In this document: one piece after another, positions 17,673 through 26,396 of the stretch
Position numbering within the stretch: the first letter of the stretch is position 1
Layout of the letters: each line of letters begins with the position of its first letter
Source of the DNA: an uncultured Saprospiraceae bacterium
GTDB lineage: Bacteria > Bacteroidota > Bacteroidia > Chitinophagales > Saprospiraceae
Direction: 5' to 3'
Assembly: GCA_938022165.1 (NCBI GenBank)
Contig: CALIEI010000044.1
Coordinates: forward strand, 1 to 64,000
Length of the DNA: 64,000 bases
Translations under genes and position numbers: made by a program
Notes under the pieces: generated by a model
What the model was told of the DNA's origin: nothing
The model's input: only the letters and a program-made list of their open reading frames with translations
Database searches by the model: none

Positions 17673-17742
17673 AGTGAGGCCTGCCTGGCTGACGCCTTTA
17701 GTCAGACAGGGAACCGAGGCCCCCGCCGAGGCATGCAGAGTT

Positions 17743-17777
17743 TTGCTTGTTGCTTGTTGCTTGTTGCTTGTTGCTTG
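17743..17777. repeat. Heptamer tandem repeat (TTGCTTG)x5
   Basis: Five exact consecutive copies of TTGCTTG. Likely slippage-prone and variable between strains. Confidence 0.85.
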
Positions 17778-17904
17778 ATCCTTAAAAAATAACAAATAAA
17801 ACTATATGACAAAGTGAACAAAATCACCTTAAATCCCAGGTCAATCTACTATATATTCAAAGTCCTTTTAGCTATATTGCAAGGGAAGAAAAACTTGATA
17901 GGAA

Positions 17905-18996
17905 TTGCTCGAAATACGTAAAATAATATCTGAATACGATAAGCTAGATCATAGCAAAGAAAAAGTTGCACTAGCCTCTGTCGTAAGTGTGGAAGCTTCG
18001 GCGTATAGAAGGATTGGCGCTCGAATGCTGGTTAGAAGTAATGGCCTCTGGACAGGTGGGATCAGTGGTGGTTGCCTCGAAGGAGATGCACTGAAGCAAT
18101 CCATGAATGCGATCTATAAAAACAAATCTTCGATCGTAGTGTATGACACGATGGATGATGACAAAAATCAAATCGGAGTAGGACTAGGATGCAATGGCAG
18201 AATAGAAGTACTACTCACACCCATAGACCCCAATGATCCAAACAATGAAATAGAACTACTGCGATCCATCTTGAACGCGCAAGAGCCCTCGATCATTGCA
18301 AAAGTAATTTCTGATGATGATGAGCGATTGGCTACTAGTAAGTTAATAAATCATCATGATACTGAATTGTCATTTTTGGACATAGACTCGGATGCACTAC
18401 AAGATGCGATACAAACGGTCTTGGCTAAAAAGTCTCCACGGATTTTTGACTTGCCGGCTGGAGAAAAAGAGATCAAGGTCTTACTCGAATTTGTGCGACC
18501 CGAAACCAGATTGGTGATCGTAGGAGACAACTACGATGTCAATGCCATGGCAAATATAGCGAGCACGCTAGGTTGGGAAATTTGGGTAGTAGGTAGATTG
18601 AAAAAACTAACCAAAGAACTTGTCGGAAAAGTGAAGCGCGTGATCCCCTTTGAGGAACATACCAAAGTAAAACCGCACGACTACACTGCTGTTATATTGA
18701 TGTCCCATGATTACAAATGGGATCTAGAAATCTTGCAACATTTCCTAGAGTACAAGCCTGCCTACATGGGCATGCTAGGACCAAAAAAACGTACCTTAAA
18801 AATGGATGCGGAATTAGAAGGTGTGAATTTAGAATCTATTGATTTTTTACACAGCCCCACAGGACTAGAAGTAGGCGCAGAATCTCCTGAAGAAATATCG
18901 CTGTCAATCGCCTCTGAAATACTGGCGGTCTTTAGACAAAAGGGCGGACAGCCATTGAGAAAAAAAGTAGGCCCAATACACGAAAGAGAAGTATGA
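17905..18996 (+). CDS. xdhC: XdhC/CoxI-family molybdoenzyme maturation protein
   Basis: XdhC-type proteins bind molybdenum cofactor and help sulfurate and insert it into xanthine dehydrogenase-family enzymes. The N-terminal XdhC/CoxI domain shows GGISGGCLEGDALKQS (about residues 51-66) and GVGLGCNGRIEVL; the C-terminal Rossmann domain ends with YMGMLGPKKRT and PTGLEVGAESPEEISLSIAS. Length 363 is normal. The start is a TTG at 17905; no in-frame ATG precedes the conserved region. The stop overlaps moaA by 4 nt. A second, YHS-fused paralogue is at 24050-25024. Confidence 0.9.
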   Translation: MLEIRKIISEYDKLDHSKEKVALASVVSVEASAYRRIGARMLVRSNGLWTGGISGGCLEGDALKQSMNAIYKNKSSIVVYDTMDDDKNQIGVGLGCNGRIEVLLTPIDPNDPNNEIELLRSILNAQEPSIIAKVISDDDERLATSKLINHHDTELSFLDIDSDALQDAIQTVLAKKSPRIFDLPAGEKEIKVLLEFVRPETRLVIVGDNYDVNAMANIASTLGWEIWVVGRLKKLTKELVGKVKRVIPFEEHTKVKPHDYTAVILMSHDYKWDLEILQHFLEYKPAYMGMLGPKKRTLKMDAELEGVNLESIDFLHSPTGLEVGAESPEEISLSIASEILAVFRQKGGQPLRKKVGPIHEREV

Positions 18997-19988
18997 ACAA
19001 ATTGATAGACAAACATAATCGGGTCGTAGACTATATCCGCATTGCCGTCACGGACAAATGCAACCTTAGGTGCTTTTACTGCATGCCTAATGAGGGCATT
19101 GACTTTGTAAAGCAAAAGCAATTGATGTCATACGAAGAGCTATTGCGTGTCGCAAATGTACTTAGCAAGCAAGGGGTATCAAAAGTGCGCATCACGGGTG
19201 GCGAACCTTTTCTACGCAAAGACATCATGTACTTTATCAAAAGCCTCAGTGAGATAAAAGGGATCAACAAGATCGCTATCACCACCAATGGTACACACAC
19301 GCTAAAGTATCTAGATGAACTCATGCAATACGGGGTACGCAATTTCAACCTCAGCATTGACTCTATCGACAAGGCGCGTTTTTTTGACATCACCCGTAGA
19401 GATATGTTTGATACCGTATGGGATTGTTTTGAAGAAATGTCCAAGCGGGATTTAGATTTAAAACTAAATGCGGTAGTTATTAAAGATCGCAATATCCCTG
19501 ACCTCATTCCTATGGTGGCCTTGACCAAAGACAGAAATGTATCGGTTCGCTTTATCGAGGAGATGCCTTTCAATGGTAAAGGGGCCAACTACCAAAACCT
19601 AGAATGGAATTATAAAAAAATCCTTCAACACATAGAAGGTCATTTTGGAACAGCGACCAAATTACAAGACGAGAAAAACTCTACTTCGCTAAACTATAAA
19701 ATACCAGGCCACCAAGGAAGCTTCGGCATCATACCTGCCTACTCGCGTACTTTTTGTGGCACTTGCAATCGGATTCGCCTCACGCCTATGGGCATCATTA
19801 AAACCTGCCTCTACGATGAAGGTATTTTTAATGTGCGAGATTTGCTGCGTGCGGGCGCTACGGATGAGCAGTTGTTGGAGGCCATACAATCCGCTATTGG
19901 CCAAAAACACAAAAATGGTTTTGAGGCAGAAGCTCAGAGAAAAAAGAACCCCAACATTATTGAATCCATGACTACAATCGGAGGTTAA
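18993..19988 (+). CDS. moaA: GTP 3',8-cyclase MoaA
   Basis: Radical SAM enzyme for the first step of molybdopterin synthesis. The SAM cluster motif is CNLRCFYC (Cys23, 27, 30), followed by the glycine-rich RITGGEPFLR. The second, substrate-binding cluster is FCGTCNRIRLTPMG...KTC near residues 255-273. Length 331 is standard and the protein ends in GG, as required for activity in characterised MoaA. Translationally coupled to xdhC (ATGA). Confidence 0.97.
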   Translation: MNKLIDKHNRVVDYIRIAVTDKCNLRCFYCMPNEGIDFVKQKQLMSYEELLRVANVLSKQGVSKVRITGGEPFLRKDIMYFIKSLSEIKGINKIAITTNGTHTLKYLDELMQYGVRNFNLSIDSIDKARFFDITRRDMFDTVWDCFEEMSKRDLDLKLNAVVIKDRNIPDLIPMVALTKDRNVSVRFIEEMPFNGKGANYQNLEWNYKKILQHIEGHFGTATKLQDEKNSTSLNYKIPGHQGSFGIIPAYSRTFCGTCNRIRLTPMGIIKTCLYDEGIFNVRDLLRAGATDEQLLEAIQSAIGQKHKNGFEAEAQRKKNPNIIESMTTIGG

Positions 19989-20563
19989 CAAATCAAGCTC
20001 AGCCAGTAAAGTTTTATACAATGAAATTAATTTTAAGTAATTAAAAATAGATATTAATGATTTATATAGAAGCTAATAAAATATGCTTATTATAATATTA
20101 GCATAATTTTCCAGCATACTAAATTCTAAATACAATAAGTGGAATTATATAAATGTGAATGAGGACTATAACCTAGAATAAATTTCGACCTTTAAACCTG
20201 CCCGGCTGCGGCCATTCAGACGGGGATTTAGTGTCGTAAGCGTTAAGAAAAGTCGTCAGAAGGCTTAACTGTTTGAGTCAAACGTACAGCCAAGGAAGGG
20301 CACAAATAATCCACTAATATTTACAGCTAAGTGTGAAAAAGCATGTAGAACGAGTTTTAAGCCTTTAGACTTTTTAGCTTGCGTAAGCGTTAAGAATCCC
20401 TGCCTGCGAGACGCAGTCAGGCAGGTTTACAGTCGAGAGGTTTTTGGTTCTTTTTTACGGGAAAAAAGAACATGCAAGAACAGCAATCTAGCTTTGACTA
20501 TTAAAAGAAAAACTTGTTAGGATTTACAATCTTGCTAAAATAAAAACACCTCAACTTAAGTTA
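19989..20563. other. Intergenic region with palindromes and a degraded repeat
   Basis: AT-rich to ~20185, then a repeat-like block. CGTAAGCGTTAAGAA occurs twice (20235-20249, 20382-20396). CCTGCCTG/CAGGCAGG arms lie around 20399-20425, and a 10-bp perfect hairpin GTTCTTTTTT/AAAAAAGAAC at 20447-20471. Read on the minus strand, 20471 to 20265 gives two frames in series (NQKPLDCKPA, then LTLTQAKKSKGLKLVLHAFS) broken by a stop/frameshift; it looks like a remnant of a repeated Bacteroidota element. Confidence 0.45.
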
Positions 20564-21757
20564 ATGATCGACGTAAAAGACGCTTTACATATTATCAAAT
20601 CCCACCTTGGAGATTTTGGTACCGAATCTATTCCCCTATCTGAATCTATAGGCCGCATCCTCAAAGAAGAGTGGCATACTGATCGGGCGCTACCGCCCTA
20701 TGATCGAGTCACCATGGATGGCATTGCTATTGCATATGCAGATTTTAAGAAAGGACAAAGACAATTTGAAATTGAAGGGGTAGCTGCTGCTGGCGATCCA
20801 CAAAAAGAAAAACTCAAATCCGAAACCTGCCTAGAAGTAATGACGGGTGCTATTATGCCCAAGGCTTGCGACACCGTCATTAGATATGAAGACCTTGAAG
20901 TGAATGAAAATCAGGTCACCATTCAGATTGACAATATCACGGAGAAACAAAATGTTCACTTTCATGGATCGGATAGAAGTAAAGGTGAATTGGTAGCGAA
21001 ACAAAACACGCTGATTTCTTCGGCTGAAATTGGATTGGGAGCAAGTATTGGTAAGAGCATGGTGACAGTGGCTAGACTACCGAAAGCGATAGTCATCTCT
21101 ACGGGCAATGAACTGGTTCCTATAGATCAAAAGCCTTTAGCTCATCAGATACGCAAATCAAATATTTATAGAATCAGTACTGTCCTGAATGCACTAGGTG
21201 TCCAGTGCGATGCGGCTCATCTAGATGATGACAAGGCTGAGATCAAGGCCAAGATGCAAGATTATCTAGATCAGTATGACATCGTTTTGTTGAGCGGTGG
21301 CGTGTCAAAAGGCAAGTTTGATTTCTTACCGGAGGTGCTTGATGAGCTAGGTGCTGAAAAACTTTTTCACAAAATCGCTCAGCGTCCCGGCAAACCGTTT
21401 TGGTTTGGTCGGCGTGATCAGTGTACTATTTTTGCTTTCCCTGGAAATCCAGTTTCTTCTTTTGTTTGCATGCATAGATATTTTGTAGAGTGGCTCGGTG
21501 ATTCACTGGGTGTTTCTCTGCGAAAAAACTTGTACGCCAAGTTGACGGATGATGTACATTTCAAACCTGACTTGACTTACTTTTTGGAAGTGAAGATTTC
21601 ATCTGACACTAACGGTGTTCTCTTGGCATCTCCACAAAAAGGAAATGGCTCTGGTGATCTCGCCAATCTGGTCGAAGCGGATGCGATCATTCAATTACCT
21701 AGAGGTCACGATGTGTATAGAAAGGGGGAGGTGCATCCGATTTATTTTTATCGGTAA
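20564..21757 (+). CDS. moeA: Molybdopterin molybdenumtransferase MoeA
   Basis: Inserts molybdate into (adenylated) molybdopterin. Visible family motifs: the N-terminal RALPPYDRVTMDGIAI (about 43-58), the EVMTGAIMPKACDTVIRYED loop (90-109), the MPT-binding ISTGNELVP, SGGVSKGKFDFLPEVL (about 246-261) and the FAFPGNPVSSFVC region near 290-302. Length 397 is standard. Downstream is the 112-bp tandem repeat array, then the convergent mob gene. MoeA normally works with MogA, which is not found in this window. Confidence 0.96.
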   Translation: MIDVKDALHIIKSHLGDFGTESIPLSESIGRILKEEWHTDRALPPYDRVTMDGIAIAYADFKKGQRQFEIEGVAAAGDPQKEKLKSETCLEVMTGAIMPKACDTVIRYEDLEVNENQVTIQIDNITEKQNVHFHGSDRSKGELVAKQNTLISSAEIGLGASIGKSMVTVARLPKAIVISTGNELVPIDQKPLAHQIRKSNIYRISTVLNALGVQCDAAHLDDDKAEIKAKMQDYLDQYDIVLLSGGVSKGKFDFLPEVLDELGAEKLFHKIAQRPGKPFWFGRRDQCTIFAFPGNPVSSFVCMHRYFVEWLGDSLGVSLRKNLYAKLTDDVHFKPDLTYFLEVKISSDTNGVLLASPQKGNGSGDLANLVEADAIIQLPRGHDVYRKGEVHPIYFYR

Positions 21758-21764
21758 TACTCTG

Positions 21765-22380
21765 TGCTCTTTCGGTGAAACACAAAGAGCACAAAGCTAA
21801 CAAAGCGCACATAAGAGGACTATTCTAACTTTGTGATCTTTGATTTTTACTTTGATTCTTTGTGGTGAAAAAAATCTGCGCTCTTTCGGTAAAACACAAA
21901 GGCACAAAGAATGCAAAGACACATAAGAGGCTGTCTTTAGCTTTGTGATCTTTGCTCTTTACTTTGTGTCTTTGTGGTGAAAAAAATCTGCGCTCTTTCG
22001 GTAAAACACAAAGGGCACAAAGAATGCAAAGACACATAAGAGGCTGTCTTTAGCTTCGTGATCTTTGCTCTTTACTTTGATACTTTGTGGTGAAAAAAAT
22101 CTGCGCTCATTCGGTAAAACACAAAGGCACAAAGAATGCAAAGACACGTAAGAGGCTGTCTTTAGCTTTGTGATCTTTACTCTTTACTTTGTGTCTTTGT
22201 GGTGAAAAAAATCTGCGCTCTTTCGGTAAAACACAAAGGGCACAAAGAATGCAAAGGAGCATAAGAGACCATTCTAACTTTGTGATCTTTGATCCTCACT
22301 TTGTGTCTTTGTGGTGAAAAAAATCTGCGCTCACTCGGTAAAACACAAAGGACACAAAGAATGCAAAGACACAAAGTTGC
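21765..22380. repeat. 112-bp tandem repeats, five full units plus one partial
   Basis: Units begin at about 21765, 21879, 21991, 22104, 22216 and 22328 (spacing 112-114 bp). Each carries CTCTTTCGGTAAAACACAAA, CACAAAGAATGCAAAG, a CTTTGTGATCTTTG block and GTGGTGAAAAAAATCTG. CACAAAG/CTTTGTG words are inverted inside each unit, so every unit can form a hairpin. Open frames through them are by-products of the 112-113-bp periodicity. Sits between convergent moeA and mob genes. Confidence 0.9.
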
Positions 22381-22402
22381 TTTTCTAAACTTGTAGAAGA
22401 AA

Positions 22403-23536
22403 TTAGCTCTTACTTATTTTTTGTTTAGCCATTTCGTAAGCCTCCGGATCATTCACATTTTGCATGAAGTCAACCTGATCCACTTTGATCTCTTCAATAT
22501 CTGTGTTGATCAACACCTTTCTAGGGCAAGAATATCCTTGGCTCAAAAATTCCAATAAGACTGGGTAGGCGCGTGGTTCCCAGATGGTGATTAAAGGCTC
22601 CGGAAACTTAGTATCTGGATTATGAAAGCAAGTGGCTAGTTTCGAAGGATTTCGAGCACTTACCAATCGCTTGATAGATTCTTCATTTAGCAAAGGGAGA
22701 TCGCAAGCCACCGTCATCCAAGCTTGATTGGGAAATTCTCGAAAAGCTGAAAGTATCGCCCCATAAGGACCTAGTCCCGTAAATGTATCTTTGATTAGTT
22801 TATAGTCGGATTGTATTTCTTCTTTTTGATTTTCACTGATCGAGATGTAAACTTCTTCACAAAAAGGGGCGATCAAATCTGCTTCGAAATCACGTTGGGC
22901 TTTGCCGTGATAATTTATCGCACCCTTATCATAACCCATTCTTTGACTCTTGCCTCCTGCCAAAACCAAGCCCTTGAGCTTCGCTTGTTGTTTAGCATTA
23001 TCTTCCATGATAATGTCTGCCACTCTACCCACATCACAAAGATTAAACACCTCTGTATTCATGGTAATATGTGGCTTGATAAAATCATATATTTCTTGCC
23101 CGTCACTCTCAACTATCAAAATTCTTAGATCACTGATCCGATCAAGCTTTCTTTCCAGCGATTCCTTCTTTTTCTCATTGATGAAAACGATTTGTTTATC
23201 GCCAACAAAGTGATTTCCGTTGATCAACAATACATCTAGAGGAGAGAATTGCTTTTTATTTTGTTTTTGCGCAAAGGCTGTTTTCGTCTCTAGGTGGGCA
23301 TACTTTATTTTATCCTGATAATAAATGTGGTAAGGATGCTCCAAAGTAACTTCGGCGTGACTAGCGTCTATATAACCAACCTTTAGCCGACTATTGAGCG
23401 CTTTAGCCAAGTCTTTCGAAAATTGATTGATTATGCCACAAGGTGCTCCGAGTAAAGCCCACTCATTATGATGGTACTCCCCTCCTACTGGCTTGATCAA
23501 AGCAGTATGCTTCGTATGTTTTTTAGTCTCTTTCAA
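22403..23536 (-). CDS. mobA: MobB-like/MobA fusion, molybdenum cofactor nucleotidyltransferase
   Basis: Residues ~187-377 are a MobA/MocA-type NTP transferase: GLVLAGGKSQRMGYDKGAI at its start, then TVACDLPLL with the metal-binding Asp. This domain would attach GMP or CMP to the cofactor; CO dehydrogenases use the cytosine dinucleotide form, so a MocA-like CTP preference is expected (inference). Residues 1-185 look like MobB but the P-loop is degenerate (LLGAPCGIINQF, no GKT/S). The start overlaps moaC by 14 nt. Last gene of the cox/Moco operon. Confidence 0.85.
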   Translation of the reverse strand: MKETKKHTKHTALIKPVGGEYHHNEWALLGAPCGIINQFSKDLAKALNSRLKVGYIDASHAEVTLEHPYHIYYQDKIKYAHLETKTAFAQKQNKKQFSPLDVLLINGNHFVGDKQIVFINEKKKESLERKLDRISDLRILIVESDGQEIYDFIKPHITMNTEVFNLCDVGRVADIIMEDNAKQQAKLKGLVLAGGKSQRMGYDKGAINYHGKAQRDFEADLIAPFCEEVYISISENQKEEIQSDYKLIKDTFTGLGPYGAILSAFREFPNQAWMTVACDLPLLNEESIKRLVSARNPSKLATCFHNPDTKFPEPLITIWEPRAYPVLLEFLSQGYSCPRKVLINTDIEEIKVDQVDFMQNVNDPEAYEMAKQKISKS

Positions 23537-23999
23537 AATTACTTTTTCCTCCTGTTTTCTTCATTAATTTTACTTCCTCTATGATGATGTTGTGCGAAAA
23601 CCCTTTGCACATATCATAGATGGTCAAAGCAGCTACGGTAGCACCAGTGAGTGCTTCCATTTCTACTCCCGTCTTACCAGTTACTTTGACTAGGCAATCA
23701 ATTACAATCTTACCATTGTCGTCAACAACTATATCTACATTCGCTTTTGATATCATCAAGGGATGACATAGCGGAATCAAGTCACTGGTTTTCTTCGTCG
23801 CCATGATACCTGCCAAGATAGCCGTTTGAAAAATAGGCCCTTTTTTGGTTTGAATTTCATTGTTTTCCAATAAATCCAAAATCTCTTTCTCCACAGCAAC
23901 AATGGCCCTAGCCACGGCTACTCTTTCTGTTTCAGATTTCCCTGCCACGTCCACCATGGTAGGATTTCCCTCCTTATCTAAATGTGTAAACTTCTTCAT
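23523..23999 (-). CDS. moaC: Cyclic pyranopterin monophosphate synthase MoaC
   Basis: Second enzyme of molybdopterin synthesis, acting on the MoaA product. Conserved words: LIPLCHPLMISKANVDI (about 76-92) and KTGVEMEALTGATVAALTIYDMCK (about 108-131), containing the catalytic His/Lys/Glu region. Length 158 is standard. Overlaps the downstream mob gene by 14 nt and follows the xdhC-YHS gene by 50 nt. Confidence 0.97.
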   Translation of the reverse strand: MKKFTHLDKEGNPTMVDVAGKSETERVAVARAIVAVEKEILDLLENNEIQTKKGPIFQTAILAGIMATKKTSDLIPLCHPLMISKANVDIVVDDNGKIVIDCLVKVTGKTGVEMEALTGATVAALTIYDMCKGFSHNIIIEEVKLMKKTGGKSNFERD

Positions 24000-24049
24000 A
24001 CTATATAAAGATAAATCCTTTTAGCGAATGAAATGTGCTAATTGTGATT

Positions 24050-25024
24050 TTATGCCGGAATATACTTGGCTGGATCTTTTTCAAAACTCACTTTACAGCC
24101 ATCGCAGCAAAAGTAAACTTTCTCTCCTGCATGCTCAAGTACATGTTTTGCCGTACTTTTTTGAATTGGAATATTACAAACAGGATTCATATAATAATCA
24201 CCAGCTGGCATGGTAAGCTTCTCCGCTTGCGGCTTAGCTGTCTGTTCATTGTCTACTCTAAATTTTTTGATAATTTCTGCCAATATACTTATAGCTACTT
24301 CTTCTGGAAGTTCTGCGCCCAAGTTAAGCCCTGCCGGGCTTTTTATCTTTTTCAACTGATCAAAGGTGATCCCCATTCCACGCAAGTCAGTATAAATGGC
24401 TTGTGCCTTTATGGGGCTAGATACAAAAGCGAGGTATTGACTTTCCATACTGATCGCCTTATGCAAAGCCTCTAGATCTCCCTCTCCTTGCGTACATACT
24501 ATGGTATAGCAATTCCGATGATTTTCATTTATCTCGAAATCTTTTATGCCGTGTAATTTATCCGCAGTAGGGTATACATTTTTATCCACCACATTTTGCA
24601 CAACATCAACGCTGTAATCCATCGCCTTTGCTATTTTCGCTAAAGCCATTCCGATGTGCGAATTTCCAAAAATAACGAGTTGAGGTGTTGGCATAACTGG
24701 TTCAATATAGACTTCAACTTCTCCACCACTCTGGCAGGTCATGCTGTAAATCTTAGTGTTAGATAAATTATTTTTTTTCTGATCTTTTGTGATTAGCACT
24801 AATCTTGGCTTTCGATCCTTCATAGAAAGTAAGGCTTCTTTCAGCACAATACCTCTGGTACATCCTCCGCCAATCCATCCATGAATTTTTCCATCTGATG
24901 TAATAACTGCTTTATCTCCAGGCTTACCAGAAGATGGCGTTTTTCTACGCACAATCATGGCAGTAGCATAGGCCTCCGTGCTATTCCTTAAAGCCATTAT
25001 TTTATCTACAAATTCATTACGCAT
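24050..25024 (-). CDS. XdhC/CoxI-family protein with C-terminal YHS domain
   Basis: Maturation factor for the CO dehydrogenase, with an added metal-type domain. Residues 1-~90 are the XdhC/CoxI domain (GWIGGGCTRGIVLKEA at 49-64; SMTCQSGGEVEVYIEP), ~113-260 the Rossmann domain (QLVIFGNSHIGMALA; SPAGLNLGAELPEEVAISI). The last ~45 residues are a YHS domain: YMNPVCNIPI followed by KVYFCCDGCKVSFEKDPAKY. YHS domains occur in copper/silver ATPases and other metal proteins. Since form I CO dehydrogenase has a Mo-S-Cu site, a copper-handling role is attractive but is inference. Start overlaps the coxE stop by 8 nt. Confidence 0.87.
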   Translation of the reverse strand: MRNEFVDKIMALRNSTEAYATAMIVRRKTPSSGKPGDKAVITSDGKIHGWIGGGCTRGIVLKEALLSMKDRKPRLVLITKDQKKNNLSNTKIYSMTCQSGGEVEVYIEPVMPTPQLVIFGNSHIGMALAKIAKAMDYSVDVVQNVVDKNVYPTADKLHGIKDFEINENHRNCYTIVCTQGEGDLEALHKAISMESQYLAFVSSPIKAQAIYTDLRGMGITFDQLKKIKSPAGLNLGAELPEEVAISILAEIIKKFRVDNEQTAKPQAEKLTMPAGDYYMNPVCNIPIQKSTAKHVLEHAGEKVYFCCDGCKVSFEKDPAKYIPA

Positions 25025-26159
25025 CTAATAATATATTTTCAAGCTCAAGCAAGCTACTAAAATTGTGTGCTGATCCAAAATGATTTAATGAAGGTAATGC
25101 AGCTTGCATCCCAACCTGTATCGGCTCATAGCCTTGCATACCTTTCAATGGGTTGAGCCAAATTAATTTTTTGCTTCGCATCTTGATATGTTTCATAGCG
25201 GCATCCAATATTTCAGGCTTCCCTGTATCTAATCCATCACTCAAGACAATCGTTATGGTCTTTCCATTCAAGTATCTTTTGGAATAATTGTCATTAAAAT
25301 CAGTCAAACACTTTCCGATTTTTGTACCGCTTGACCAATGTTTAGCATGTCGAGAAACCATAGCCAAAGCACCCGCCATATTCTTATCTGATATATAGTC
25401 TGTAATTCTCAACAAACTGGTGCTAAATGTAAACACCTCTACTTCTTTAAAGTTGGATCTTAATGACCAAAGAAACTTCAGCAAATAAAAAGAATACTTA
25501 TCCATGGATCCACTCACATCTAATATCACCATTAAGCGATATTTATCCTTCTTTTTATTCTTTCGTGATAGTTTAATAATATTTCCTCCATTTTGGATAT
25601 TCAAGCGAATAGAGTTGGCAATGTCGATTTGTCCTTTGTTTGCCTTCTTTCTTCTTCTTTTGAGACGCTGACTCATTTCCTTGACTAACTTTTCAGACAG
25701 CTCATCTAAGGCATCAGATTGATTCTTTGTCAAATAAGCAAAATCAGTGCGCTTTAAAGTTTCTTTTGTATTAGCGCCTGTGGTGGTTTTTGCCTCTTCT
25801 CCTTCTTCTTCATTGGCATCTGAGTTACCCTTCCCCAACATGACAGCCGTACTCACTTTGTTGGTCTTTACAGAGGTTTGGTTCTTATTCGTTCTTTTGT
25901 CTTGAATGACTGTACCTTTTTGCTTCCAAAATTGATTATACATTTTTTTGAAAGCTACACGCTCTTCTGCTTCATGACAAAACAAACTCGTAAGTGCATA
26001 TTCAAAGAGTGCTTTATCTGGCCATAGGCCAAATAAAGCACTTTCGAATGTATCTTTAGTACATTGAATTCCTGAATGAAAACCATTTAATCTAGCTTTT
26101 TGAGCAAAGCCTATAAAGGCTTCTGAAAAACTAGAAAATTGAGTGTAATGTTGACTCAT
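25017..26159 (-). CDS. coxE: CoxE-like von Willebrand factor A domain protein
   Basis: Partner of the CoxD ATPase in maturing the bimetallic CO dehydrogenase site. The C-terminal half (about 205-380) is a VWA domain with MIDAS DVSGSMDKYS, a conserved Thr in SSGTKIGKCL and LSDGLDTGKPE. The N-terminal half is helical and charged, including a KRRRKKANKG segment. Length 380 agrees with the CoxE family. In line between orf60 and the xdhC-YHS gene. Confidence 0.9.
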   Translation of the reverse strand: MSQHYTQFSSFSEAFIGFAQKARLNGFHSGIQCTKDTFESALFGLWPDKALFEYALTSLFCHEAEERVAFKKMYNQFWKQKGTVIQDKRTNKNQTSVKTNKVSTAVMLGKGNSDANEEEGEEAKTTTGANTKETLKRTDFAYLTKNQSDALDELSEKLVKEMSQRLKRRRKKANKGQIDIANSIRLNIQNGGNIIKLSRKNKKKDKYRLMVILDVSGSMDKYSFYLLKFLWSLRSNFKEVEVFTFSTSLLRITDYISDKNMAGALAMVSRHAKHWSSGTKIGKCLTDFNDNYSKRYLNGKTITIVLSDGLDTGKPEILDAAMKHIKMRSKKLIWLNPLKGMQGYEPIQVGMQAALPSLNHFGSAHNFSSLLELENILLDA

Positions 26160-26186
26160 CTAAATTTAGCCAATGCCAAATGTTAT

Positions 26187-26369
26187 TTATTCGTGATTTG
26201 GCTTTTTCTTTTCTTCTGCCATTTTAGCGATACGCTTTCTAGCTTCAGAGATATCATTACCGGTTTTTTTTCTATCTCCTGGAAGGTTTAGCGACTTATA
26301 ATGTGCTCTACTCTTTTCCCCTTCCGCTAGTCTAATCTTATCTAATTCTTCATATTCTTTTAAAGACAT
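26187..26369 (-). CDS. Small charged protein inside the cox operon (60 aa)
   Basis: Not recognised. Lys/Glu-rich, predicted helical, no Cys or membrane segment; begins MSLKEYEELDKIRLAEGEKS and ends EEKKKPNHE. It sits with 27-nt gaps on both sides between coxD and coxE in the operon direction, with no competing frame, which supports a real gene. It might be an adaptor for the CoxD/CoxE pair, but that is a guess. Confidence 0.6.
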   Translation of the reverse strand: MSLKEYEELDKIRLAEGEKSRAHYKSLNLPGDRKKTGNDISEARKRIAKMAEEKKKPNHE

Positions 26370-26396
26370 ACTATAAATATTTAGTAATTAAAAAAT

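Larger units (their letters stand above)
17431..17904. repeat. Palindrome-rich intergenic region
   Basis: Contains CACCTAAGATACCTAAG (17534-17550) inverted at 17615-17631 with one mismatch, the second copy of the 23-nt palindrome (17650-17672), the CCTGCCTGGCTGAC/GTCAGACAGG pair near 17682-17710 and the heptamer array at 17743-17777. No credible ORF. The last ~110 nt, AT-rich, should contain the promoter of the xdhC-moaA genes. Confidence 0.6.

Noticed and set aside
17351-17792. Plus-strand frames of 93 and 60 codons
   Set aside because: They lie entirely in inverted-repeat and palindrome sequence and have no protein-like composition.
21825-22374. Several 60-70-residue minus-strand reading frames with repeated peptide sequence, or a CRISPR-like array
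   Set aside because: They arise from the 112-bp tandem units and share cysteine/phenylalanine-rich low-complexity text. Units are too long and spacers do not exist, so it is neither protein coding nor CRISPR.
24028-24475. Plus-strand frames opposite the XdhC-YHS gene
   Set aside because: Shadows of the well-supported minus-strand gene; no domain features.
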